Shown here piece by piece: positions 1-6,779 of a stretch of 14,524 nucleotides of DNA. A program made the position numbers and the translations under genes. The stretch lies in assembly GCA_036170795.1 (NCBI GenBank), contig JAVHPX010000028.1, positions 1-14,524 on the forward strand. The letters run 5' to 3'. How positions within the stretch are numbered: the stretch's first letter is position 1; each line of letters begins with the position of its first letter. The stretch is from UBA8515 sp036170795 (GTDB lineage: Bacteria; Patescibacteriota; Minisyncoccia; Phycocordibacterales; UBA9973). The notes beneath the pieces were generated by a model, which had not been told where the DNA came from, did no database searches, and saw only the letters and a program-made list of their open reading frames with translations.

Positions 1-863
1 TAAGCTTTGTCACTAACTGAATAAGAAAAAGTATAATCAAAAAATTGACCTGTTAGTGCAAAAACGAAAGAAGAAGGGACAAATAATACATAATAAGTCA
101 TTTGAGCCATACATCCTGTAAATGTTCCAGAAGATGGGTGAGCAAAAACACAATCTGGCATAGGATCGCTTGAAGTGCCTGTATTTACAATTGTATTTGT
201 ATTAGTATCAACTACTCCAACTTTTGTTGTTCTAAATTCATTGTCTAATTTTGTGACCATAGAGTAAGTCGCGTCTCCATTAAACGAAAATATACTCAAA
301 TAATACGGATGGTCAGCAGATAAACCAGTAATCATAACATTTTTTGTTAATAATAAATACTTATTATTAGTAGGATCAACTGTTTCTCCTGAACCACTAC
401 CCATTTCTATAATTCCTGGAAGAGGAATCTTTGCCGCGCCTGCTGGTAAAGAAAAAACCTTATCAGGACTATCAATATGAAGCACACGCGTTAGATGTGC
501 TTCAACTATTTGTTCAAGCGTGTAATCACCAGGTTTTACTGGAGACACACCAATAGTAGAGACTGCTATAGATAACGCTTCATAATTACTAATTGTAATT
601 GTTTTTTTTGTAGTTCCAGGTGTATCTGTGAACACATAAAATAATTTGTGCTCAGATGATTTTTCTCTTTTTATTTTAAATGAAATATCAATCAAATTTT
701 CTGTCACCTTTGTACTAACTACATTTATATCCATATAGACTGCTTCAGCCTTATTTTTATTTATTGTCGGAGTATTGTTTTTATCTATCCCTACGCTAAA
801 AGGCGCGAAGATGGACGCGGTGATGATAAATATAAGAATGGAAGGGGTGATTTTCTTTAGCAT
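1..863 (-). CDS. Exported protein, N-terminal part of a probable VirB6/TrbL-like membrane protein (partial, runs off left edge)
   Basis: Seen: an open frame of 287 codons from ATG at 863-861 to the window edge with no stop. Residues about 5-23 are a hydrophobic signal or anchor segment ending in FAPFSV. Residues 40-250 are Thr/Ser/Val-rich and look beta-stranded, resembling fibronectin-type extracellular domains. The last 33 residues, from about 255, turn hydrophobic and aromatic (YYVLFVPSSFVFALTG, then FDYTFSYSVSD). From memory, Parcubacteria proteins with this layout continue into a multi-helix VirB6/TrbL-like channel module; that part lies outside the window, so the assignment is an inference. 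An extended -10 element lies 15 bases upstream of the ATG and no Shine-Dalgarno site is visible. The signal-peptide coding region is duplicated at 1794-1844. The exported or membrane nature is fairly sure; the VirB6/TrbL link is tentative. Confidence 0.7.
   Translation of the reverse strand, partial: MLKKITPSILIFIITASIFAPFSVGIDKNNTPTINKNKAEAVYMDINVVSTKVTENLIDISFKIKREKSSEHKLFYVFTDTPGTTKKTITISNYEALSIAVSTIGVSPVKPGDYTLEQIVEAHLTRVLHIDSPDKVFSLPAGAAKIPLPGIIEMGSGSGETVDPTNNKYLLLTKNVMITGLSADHPYYLSIFSFNGDATYSMVTKLDNEFRTTKVGVVDTNTNTIVNTGTSSDPMPDCVFAHPSSGTFTGCMAQMTYYVLFVPSSFVFALTGQFFDYTFSYSVSDKA
796..846. repeat. 51-bp direct repeat, copy 1 (signal-peptide-coding)
   Basis: This segment matches 1794-1844 at 50 of 51 positions; the single difference is at 827 versus 1825. 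It codes for part of the signal peptide of the left-edge gene (PSILIFIITASIFAPFS). Identity at synonymous positions as well points to a recent duplication or recombination rather than constraint on the protein alone. Confidence 0.9.
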
Positions 864-878
864 ATTGTTGCTCTATAA

Positions 879-887
879 ATTATAGCA
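879..887 (-). promoter_or_regulatory. Extended -10 promoter element of the left-edge gene
   Basis: The minus strand reads TGCTATAAT, a perfect TGn plus TATAAT extended -10. Fifteen bases separate it from the ATG at 863, so the transcript leader would be only about 8 nt. It lies between the Bro-N gene stop and this start, so the gene has its own promoter. No convincing -35 is seen, which is normal for extended -10 promoters. Confidence 0.6.
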
Positions 888-909
888 AGTCTTTAATATA
901 TAACATAGG

Positions 910-1755
910 TTACCTTACTTTTTTGCTACGAAATTTATTTCTTTCACTTACTAAAAAATTTTTCTTTGTGGTTACTTTCCTTTTTGTCTTTTGTTCTATA
1001 TCTTTCCTGGTATTTCCTGCAACTGTACCACCTTCTTTAGCATCTAGTGTAAGTTCTAGTAATCCTTTTGAATCTCGTACGGTAGTTATTTCTGTGGTCG
1101 TAGCTTCTCCTAGCATTGTGAGGATGAGTTCAAGTTCTGACATATGGTCTCGTGGGTTGTCAGGATTACTTAGTGATTTGAATTCTTTTATTTGTTTTGC
1201 GTCCATTTCAAAAGCACCTTTGTATATTTCATTTGTTAGTATCGCAAAATCTAGTCCTTCTTTTGCTCCTCTATCTTGCCATTGATCTGTGAGAGTGTTG
1301 CGTATATTTATTCCTCGCATTCTTTTTGCTACCCAATCATCATTGTATCCTTTTTGTTCGTATATTTTTTTAGCTCGTACTATCGCACGTTCAGGGTCTT
1401 GAATCTCATCAATACGTTCTTGTCCAACTCTTGCAAGCCATTGTTTGAATGGCTCTGCTTTCGTAGATGGAATTGATTGGATTATACGGAAAATATTTTG
1501 TAAACTTCCACAATTTATCTTTTGTATACCTCCTTTTGTCTTGATTGAAAGGGGGGTGGCAATTTGCCCCCACCCTTTTGAAAGTTCTTTATCACGTCTG
1601 CGCATATCTTTTATATATCCTTCTGGTTGTACAGAGTTTGTCAATATTTGTACAACATCAACAATACAAAAATACCACTGCTCGTTGTACCATGTGCGTC
1701 GTACTTCTTTTTCTTCAAATATTACTATTCCCTTCTTGTGATTAAATTTTTTCAT
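910..1755 (-). CDS. Bro-N domain protein (phage antirepressor-like)
   Basis: A complete 281-aa protein. Residues about 10-110 form a Bro-N DNA-binding-type domain (FEEKEVRRTWYNEQWYFCIVD, then IFRIIQSIPSTKAEPFKQWL). Residues 110-220 hold the conserved second region (RVGQERIDEIQDPE, YNDDWVAKRMRGI, DHMSELELILTMLGEATTTEI), and the basic C-terminus has the GGTVAG...KKNFL block. This two-part layout is a widespread family annotated as Bro-N, KilA-N/BRO or phage antirepressor in Bacteroidetes and candidate phyla. Its exact role outside phages is unsettled; DNA-binding regulation is the family expectation. It sits between exported-protein genes to which it has no obvious functional link, and a truncated paralogue remnant lies directly upstream, so it looks like an inserted accessory gene. 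The family assignment is firm; the cellular role is unknown. Confidence 0.92.
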   Translation of the reverse strand: MKKFNHKKGIVIFEEKEVRRTWYNEQWYFCIVDVVQILTNSVQPEGYIKDMRRRDKELSKGWGQIATPLSIKTKGGIQKINCGSLQNIFRIIQSIPSTKAEPFKQWLARVGQERIDEIQDPERAIVRAKKIYEQKGYNDDWVAKRMRGINIRNTLTDQWQDRGAKEGLDFAILTNEIYKGAFEMDAKQIKEFKSLSNPDNPRDHMSELELILTMLGEATTTEITTVRDSKGLLELTLDAKEGGTVAGNTRKDIEQKTKRKVTTKKNFLVSERNKFRSKKVR

Positions 1756-1768
1756 TATAAGTTAATTT

Positions 1769-1777
1769 AATATATCA
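1769..1777 (-). promoter_or_regulatory. Possible extended -10 element of the Bro-N gene
   Basis: The minus strand reads TGATATATT (TGn plus TATATT), 13 bases before the ATG at 1755. It overlaps the TGA stop of the upstream signal-peptide remnant. The spacing resembles the elements at 879, 5827 and 9629. In such AT-rich sequence a chance match is possible. Confidence 0.4.
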
Positions 1778-1858
1778 AAGATAATTTTTGACACTAAAAG
1801 GCGCGAAGATGGACGCGGTGATGAGAAATATAAGAATGGAAGGGAGAATCTTTTTCAC
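1775..1858 (-). pseudogene. Remnant of an exported paralogue: signal peptide only
   Basis: A 27-codon frame runs from a GTG at 1858-1856 to TGA at 1777-1775. Its translation begins VKKILPSILIFLITASIFAP, followed by FSVKNYL. It is nearly identical to the first 23 residues of the left-edge exported protein (MLKKITPSILIFIITASIFA, then PFSV) and then stops at once. The body of the protein is absent and the Bro-N gene begins 20 bases further on. The simplest reading is a duplicated gene truncated by insertion or recombination next to the Bro-N gene. Whether the GTG is ever used is unknown; a functional microprotein is possible but less likely. Confidence 0.65.
1794..1844. repeat. 51-bp direct repeat, copy 2 (in the pseudogene remnant)
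   Basis: This is the partner of 796-846, with one mismatch in 51 bases. The two copies are direct repeats 998 bp apart and flank the Bro-N gene. Beyond the repeat the copies diverge, but CTTTAATATA recurs at 891-900 next to copy 1 and at 1858-1867 next to copy 2. Copy 2 may therefore have lost about 33 bases holding the promoter and the ATG. Confidence 0.9.
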
Positions 1859-1934
1859 TTTAATATACAATAAAATATATGTTGTCTATAACAAGATTAC
1901 ACAATCTATTATATCAATTTTAGTATTAAATCCC

Positions 1935-1969
1935 AGTCTTTTATTTTTTAAATTAAAGAATAAAAGACT
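1935..1969. terminator. Long AT-rich hairpin just after the stop of the stalk-protein gene
   Basis: Positions 1935-1951 and 1953-1969 are complementary at 16 of 17 pairs; position 1946 opposite 1958 is the exception (a U-G wobble on the plus-strand RNA). The hairpin begins two bases beyond the TAA stop at 1973-1971. On the minus strand no U-run follows, so it is not a textbook intrinsic terminator. It may be a 3' end stabiliser or a weak terminator closing the 5814-to-1971 gene group. Confidence 0.5.
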
Positions 1970-1970
1970 T

Positions 1971-2939
1971 TTACCAAATATTGAATAATGCTTCAAGCTC
2001 ACTGTAATCTGTAGTCGGATTGTGTTTGTAGTTTGTACCTGGCAATGGTTCTCCACCACTACTTTTAACCTTGCTCATATATTCTGAAAATAGTCCTGGA
2101 AGATAATTTAGGTTTGGATTGTTTATACCTCCTCCTTGATAATATGGGTTATCCTTGATTGTTTGTGGTCCAGTATAATTGGGGTCTGATTTTTGAACTT
2201 TGCAGTCATTGGTTAATGATTTTGCTTGTTCCATGGTAGATTGATTTTGAGCTATTTCATCTGATATGATTTTTATATCATCATCACTTTTCATTGCAGG
2301 AGCAATAAGATAGTACTTCTTTAAGAGTGTATCAATATCTGCTTGTTCTTGAGTAGTAAATTCTAATGGGTCTTCATTGCAAATCTCTAATATGCTTGGT
2401 GTTTGATTATTGTTTGTATTTGTTGTATCGACATTGTTATTGGAGTTTTGATTGTCTAATACATTGGTCCCGTTACCATTTGTACAAGATATTAGTTTGC
2501 CATTTTTGTCATAACAATTTGTTCCTGTTGTAGGATTTGGAAGTGGATTGAAAGGTGGCAGAACATTTGACTTACCTCCACCATTTGTATTTGACCCATA
2601 TCCAGATAAATTATTGCCTGTATTTGACCCATTTGCAGATGAATTACCACTAGTATTTGACCCGTTATTAGATGTGTCTATTGCTATCGTTTTGTCGTTA
2701 CCCGCAGATGTTTGTGATAAATCTTTGCCGTTGTTATTTGTTTGATTATTGATAGTAGAAAGATCTTTTTGTTTTGATGTTCCTAAAAGTGGTGCGAATA
2801 TCTTACTTAGACTTGACCCTTTTGCTGTCCCAAAGATTTTGTCACTATTTTTAAATATTAAATACCCTACTATTAGAAGTAATAAAATAGCTACGAATGT
2901 TATGATGAATGCTTTACTTTTTTTAGGGTTAGTTTCCAT
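1971..2939 (-). CDS. Single-TM protein with Asn/Ser/Gly-rich stalk and conserved C-terminal domain
   Basis: A 322-aa protein. Residues 1-9 are basic and polar, and residues 10-29 form one transmembrane helix (AFIITFVAILLLLIVGYLIF), giving an N-in, C-out topology. Residues about 60-180 are a low-complexity Asn/Ser/Gly/Thr stalk containing three 11-residue repeats built on GSNT. Residues about 183-250 form a compact, probably helical domain (DPLEFTTQEQADIDTLLKKY, then YLIAPAMKSDDD) with cysteines at both ends that could form a disulfide outside the membrane. The tail ends DYSELEALFNIW. I recall proteins of this layout from Parcubacteria clusters but know no assigned function. The start lies 11 bases after the stop of the 902-aa exported protein, so the two are probably co-transcribed. 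A structural role at the cell surface is an inference. Confidence 0.85.
   Translation of the reverse strand: METNPKKSKAFIITFVAILLLLIVGYLIFKNSDKIFGTAKGSSLSKIFAPLLGTSKQKDLSTINNQTNNNGKDLSQTSAGNDKTIAIDTSNNGSNTSGNSSANGSNTGNNLSGYGSNTNGGGKSNVLPPFNPLPNPTTGTNCYDKNGKLISCTNGNGTNVLDNQNSNNNVDTTNTNNNQTPSILEICNEDPLEFTTQEQADIDTLLKKYYLIAPAMKSDDDIKIISDEIAQNQSTMEQAKSLTNDCKVQKSDPNYTGPQTIKDNPYYQGGGINNPNLNYLPGLFSEYMSKVKSSGGEPLPGTNYKHNPTTDYSELEALFNIW
2587..2685. repeat. 33-bp degenerate tandem repeat, three units, in the stalk-coding region
   Basis: The 11-base string GTATTTGACCC recurs exactly at 2587, 2620 and 2653, a 33-bp period equal to 11 residues. On the minus strand each copy encodes GSNT inside a Gly/Asn/Ser-rich unit. 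The rest of each unit is diverged. It is probably a length-variable extracellular linker. Confidence 0.75.
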
Positions 2940-2950
2940 ATAATTATTGA

Positions 2951-5814
2951 TTAGTATTTTAGTATATCATTATCAACCCATGTAATTTTCTCATTATCAA
3001 GACAGATCTGTGGAAGCTTTGATAGGTGGTCGGTATTCCTACGATTTGCTCTACGAATTTGAGCAACAGAAACTATAGCATTGATCTTATCTTTAATGAC
3101 ATTAAGTTTATAAATATTGGCATTATTTACGGCAATATCATCTTGGTATTGTTTAGTACTTGTATCTAGGTCATCAATTTGTTGTACCATATTTCTGGTC
3201 ATAACGAGGCCAGTTGTCGCCATTTTAAGATATTTAGGATTTGGGCTTACTTCTCCTACATTATCAGTCAATAATTCGCTTTGCATTCCACTTTGATTGG
3301 GCCCATATACTGAATTTATTTTTTGTGTATATTCACTCCACAAGTTATCTGTTGCTTTTTTGATGTATTCTTTTTCTGCATCAGTTACTTCTGGAATAAT
3401 TTCTTCATTTGGTTTAATTACAGTATTGAAGAGTTCACTTTTTGTAATCTTTGCCCATAAATCTGGAAGACTTGAGAAATATGATTGATATTGTATCGGA
3501 GGAGCAATAGATAATATTGAGAAGTGTTCGGTATGTTTTGTAATACAAAGGTTCAATTTATCACAAACCATGCGTGTTGCATCTTTTGTATAGATAGAGT
3601 CTACATAATTTGAGAATGCATCTTTGGTATCGTTACTATTTTCTGTCCAATTTGAATTTGGTCCTGGTATACAGTAATCAAGTTCGCCTAGTACAGGTGA
3701 TACCTGTGGTAGTATCTTTATGGCAGTTTGTGCTGTTGTATTAAAGTCATGTTGCATTTGTATACCACCACGTGTATCAATTACATATTTAGGTATACCA
3801 ACATGCCATGTTGTGCCATCATAGAATGCTTTTTCCCCTATTTGCCAATGATGATTATTTTTTAGAAGTTTTGTATCTCCTGATGTTGAAACTGTGTAGT
3901 ATGTATTTTTTTTACCTATATTCACTCCAAGAGTAGGTATATTGCCCATTGCATCCCAGTCACCACCATTTACAGCTTCTGTATATTTATTACCTAAACC
4001 GACAGAAGGATTAAAAGTACTTGGGTTAGATGTTTGGCTACTGTTTTGTGTTAATAAACCTATTCCAGCTCCAGTGTCTAAATTTAAATCTTCTATAGAG
4101 TTTGTTTTACTTACATTTGAAAGTCCTGACATTCCTTGACTATATAAATTACTTAGTAATGAAGAGAATAATGAGTTTAGGGCATCATTAATTGTTTTAA
4201 CCATTTCAATTTGACGTTCTGGAGTACCTGTAGCTGTCTTGGCTTTTTCAGCGATAGTGCTTCCGGGAGTGATAGTTTCCCATTTTAAACATTTAGGTTC
4301 TTTATCTGTCGGGATAGTTTTAGGGTCAGGAATGTTGCAACTCCCAAAAAGAGTAACATATTTACTGTTTACATCACGTATACATTTATCTTTCAAAATT
4401 TTGATATTACAATTATCAAGCTCACCTTTTTTTTGATCGGTATATTTGTTAAAACAACTTGTATCTAGAGGTCCTTCGTACTTAGGTTCTTTTGCTGTAG
4501 TTGTACCATCTGCATTATAATTATCATAATTTGTTGNNNNNNNNNNNNNNNNNNNNNNNNNNNNNNNNNNNNNNNNNNNNNNNNNNNNNNNNNNNNNNNN
4601 NNNNNNNNNNNNNNNNNNNNNNNNNNNNNNNNNNNNTTAGGTTCTTTTGCTGTAGTTGTACCATCTGCATTATAATTATCATAATTTGTTGCTCCATCAC
4701 TTGGCGTGTCAGGAATACATGTTGTCCCTGGTAGAAGTTCATCTTTAGGAATTCCTCCATTACAAGTAGGAGTACTGTTAGCACCAGGGGTATTTGATGG
4801 TACTATTTTTTCATATTCAACACATTTCTTTTGGTCTTGGTAGCCATTACCATTAGCAATTTCTTCTTTCTTATTTGCTATTTCTTTATCTTTTTTAGCT
4901 TGTAGGTTCTCTGTTGCTTTTAAAACAAACCCAAGAGGATTATTTTGTGGGTGTTGAGTTAATGCTAGCCATCCATCCCAGCCACCTTGAGAGAAGTCTT
5001 TAGCAAAGCTATCTGGCGTCGCTCCCGGTACTAAGTAATTGGTTAGGTCTTGTTTTAGTGCCCCATAGGTATCCTTACTTGCTTTATATGCATTTACTTG
5101 ACTTCGTGCATAATCACGGCCGTATGGATAGTCTCCACCATTTTTAGCTGATAACTTTCCAAAGTAGTTAATTTCTTCTTCTGTTAATCTTTTATTGATA
5201 TCATCAAGTAAGTTATTTGTATTTTTTACAAAGAATGGGTCACCATTGAATCCTGTATTTACCCAGTTAAGTGTACTTTTGGTCATTGCGGTTAGTTGGT
5301 TTTTAGCAAGTCGAATTGCAATACCATTGAAACATTGTTCTATTTTTGTTTTTGAAGCATTATCAACAGTCGCTTCGACAGTAGGTTTTATTGTTTTTGA
5401 GTCTCCTGGACACTCTGTGCCTGCTATTATACGTGCTATAGCAAGACCCACCGGTGAACCTGTTCCTACTACTGTCGATGATGTTGCAGCTGCTCCAGCT
5501 GACCCTACTTTTGTAGCAGCCAAGCAAACTTTAGCCATGGCTTTTTCTTTAATTTTAGCTATAGTTTTATTTTTTAAATTTTCTAGCCTAACTATCCCAT
5601 TTGCTACTCTATTTACTACACCAGTACAACCTACGACAGACACTAACATTTGTGGATTTAGAAAATCTGAAGCTTTTGGACTGTATGGTGATGGGCCGTT
5701 TGGATTATCCCAGTTAAGTTTTGCAGCAGACACCTGAAAAGGGCTAAGTGTCTGTGTCATTATAACAAGTGTTATAAATGAGTATATTATTGTTTGGAGT
5801 ATCTTTTTGTTCAT
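2951..5814 (-). CDS. Large secreted cysteine-containing protein of the exported-protein cluster (902 aa after gap correction)
   Basis: One gene broken by an artificial gap. The 5' part runs 5814-4637 and the 3' part 4536-2951, with the same 55 bp present on both sides of 100 Ns. Removing one copy and the Ns leaves 2709 bp, exactly 903 codons with TAA at 2953-2951; the reading then passes from NADGTTTAKEP into KYEGPLDTSCFNKYTDQKK without a stop. Residues 1-30 are a signal peptide with likely cleavage near VSA-A. An N-terminal domain includes LNWVNTGFNGDPFFV near residue 185. Residues about 305-400 are a polar, Pro/Gly/Asn-rich and cysteine-containing linker. The C-terminal half has ITPGSTIAEKA near residue 462 and DYCIPGPN near 661. 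I recall these motifs from Parcubacteria cluster proteins without a known function. It lies 30 bases after the EF-hand gene and has its own extended -10. Apparent shorter ORFs 4465-5814 and 2951-4396 (TTG start) are artefacts of the gap. Confidence 0.85.
4482..4536. repeat. 55-bp contig-end duplicate, left of gap 1
   Basis: Identical to 4637-4691 over all 55 bases and directly abutting the N run. An exact 55-bp duplicate at both sides of a fixed-size gap is typical of an unmerged contig overlap in a k=55 assembly graph, so this is probably not a biological repeat. Confidence 0.9.
4537..4636. other. Assembly gap 1 (100 N), apparently spurious
   Basis: A run of exactly 100 N. With the identical 55-bp flanks merged, no sequence appears to be missing and one long reading frame is restored. 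The gap falls inside the polar linker of the 902-aa exported protein. Confidence 0.95.
4637..4691. repeat. 55-bp contig-end duplicate, right of gap 1
   Basis: The second copy of 4482-4536. A genuine tandem duplication of 55 bp would shift the frame, whereas collapsing it keeps the frame; this supports an artefact. Confidence 0.9.
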
Positions 5815-5826
5815 ACTGTAATTTTT

Positions 5827-5835
5827 ATTATAGCA
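5827..5835 (-). promoter_or_regulatory. Extended -10 promoter element of the 902-aa exported protein gene
   Basis: The minus strand reads TGCTATAAT, a perfect extended -10, with 12 bases to the ATG at 5814. A start site about 7 bases downstream of the hexamer would leave a leader of only about 5 nt. It lies in the 30-base space after the EF-hand gene, so this large gene can be transcribed on its own. Confidence 0.6.
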
Positions 5836-5844
5836 TTTATTTTT

Positions 5845-6735
5845 CTAAATGTTTGAGTCTAAGGAAGTATCTAAACTAAGAGTCTCTAAATCTTGGGCTA
5901 AGGCATCGTTGTATTTTTTGTAATTAACGAGTGATTGCATTCCAATAATAGGATCTGTAAGTGTTTTCGTTAGCCCTTCTATCGATTGCCCAGTTTTCTC
6001 ATAATTGTTGGCCATAGAAACGATAAGAGGTAAAGCGACATCAGGTACAGGAATACCAACAAGTTCTTTGCCGAAAGCTTTGTAAGAGAGTCCAACATCC
6101 GCAGTTGCTTTTATAGCTTTAGGGTCATTATTTTTAATTGCAGTAGCTAGAAATGTCAATTCATCACCGATATTTTTATTTTTATATTTAGCTAGAAGTT
6201 CATTAATCGCATTAAAATATGCAAGTATCGATGCCTGAGTTGAAGGTGTTTTCTTGAACATAGTACTTGTGTATATATCTGCGATAGGTTTTGTGTTTAT
6301 CTTACTCCCTACAGTATCTACAACTATCTGCAATGAAGCATCGTTCAAGTCCCCTGATTCTTGTAGCGACATAATAGCTGCAAAAAATTGTTTCGCTAAA
6401 AGTTCATTTTCTGTTGATGTTCCTGTAGTTATTGTTCCAACTTCATTATTATTTTTCGCTAACTCTTGTTGTTTAGCCATAATAAACTCTTTGTTGGCTA
6501 CGCCATCTCCTTTTGGATCAAGACCCCAGAGTGATTCTTCCCAGTCAGGAATACCATTTTTGTTGGTATCTTTTTGAATTGTGTCTGGTTTTATAATCAA
6601 ATCTGTGGCTGTTTTATTTTTTGATTTTTCTTTTAAAAAGATTGATATTTTGTAGACACCAAAAGCAAGTACGATGAGTACTATTAGGATTATAATTCGT
6701 GTTATGAATTGTCTACTTGGTAGATAACTTTGCAT
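5845..6735 (-). CDS. Membrane-anchored protein with EF-hand/thrombospondin-3-like calcium loop
   Basis: A 296-aa protein. Residues 12-34 form an N-terminal transmembrane helix (RIIILIVLIVLAFGVYKISI), leaving the rest outside. Residues 56-67 read DTNKNGIPDWEE, a canonical 12-residue EF-hand loop with D56, N58, N60, G61, D64 and E67 in the ligand positions; thrombospondin type 3 and dockerin repeats look the same. Residues about 78-296 are mostly helical with no recognised catalytic motif. I recall proteins of this type beside secreted cluster proteins in Parcubacteria genomes, usually labelled thrombospondin type 3 repeat-containing. Calcium binding is a family inference. It begins 44 bases after the rsmA stop and ends 30 bases before the 902-aa gene. 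The stop is TAG. The extracytoplasmic location is fairly sure; the function is unknown. Confidence 0.87.
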   Translation of the reverse strand: MQSYLPSRQFITRIIILIVLIVLAFGVYKISIFLKEKSKNKTATDLIIKPDTIQKDTNKNGIPDWEESLWGLDPKGDGVANKEFIMAKQQELAKNNNEVGTITTGTSTENELLAKQFFAAIMSLQESGDLNDASLQIVVDTVGSKINTKPIADIYTSTMFKKTPSTQASILAYFNAINELLAKYKNKNIGDELTFLATAIKNNDPKAIKATADVGLSYKAFGKELVGIPVPDVALPLIVSMANNYEKTGQSIEGLTKTLTDPIIGMQSLVNYKKYNDALAQDLETLSLDTSLDSNI

Positions 6736-6748
6736 TTATAAATTTTAT

Positions 6749-6769
6749 AGGTGTATATATTATATACCT
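6749..6769. promoter_or_regulatory. AT-rich imperfect palindrome with overlapping -10-like elements upstream of the EF-hand gene
   Basis: AGGTGTATATA followed by TTATATACCT forms a stem of about 9 bp with one wobble in the rsmA-to-EF-hand spacer. A TATAAT lies on the minus strand at 6764-6759 and a TATAAA at 6749-6744, the latter 8 bases before the ATG at 6735. It could be a promoter with an operator or a weak terminator; the sequence cannot decide. Confidence 0.3.
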
Positions 6770-6779
6770 CATAATTAAA

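Noticed and set aside
907..915. A small palindrome (AGGTTACCT) at the Bro-N stop as an insertion target site
   Set aside because: It is too short, is not duplicated on the other side of the gene, and no transposase or terminal inverted repeats are visible.
1551..1577. A G-rich/C-rich inverted segment inside the Bro-N gene as a possible structured RNA
   Set aside because: The arms pair imperfectly, the segment is fully coding within a conserved protein, and no downstream U-run exists.
2951..4396. A separate gene starting at an internal TTG
   Set aside because: The frame continues upstream without a stop into the 55-bp overlap and joins the preceding gene, so the TTG is only the first possible start after the gap.
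4482..4691. A real 55-bp tandem duplication flanking gap 1
   Set aside because: 55 is not a multiple of three and would break the frame, whereas collapsing it restores a perfect 903-codon gene.
5195..5737. A 180-codon plus-strand open frame opposite the 902-aa exported protein gene
   Set aside because: It is the antisense of a well-supported minus-strand gene with a signal peptide, has no recognisable domain, and all neighbours are on the minus strand.
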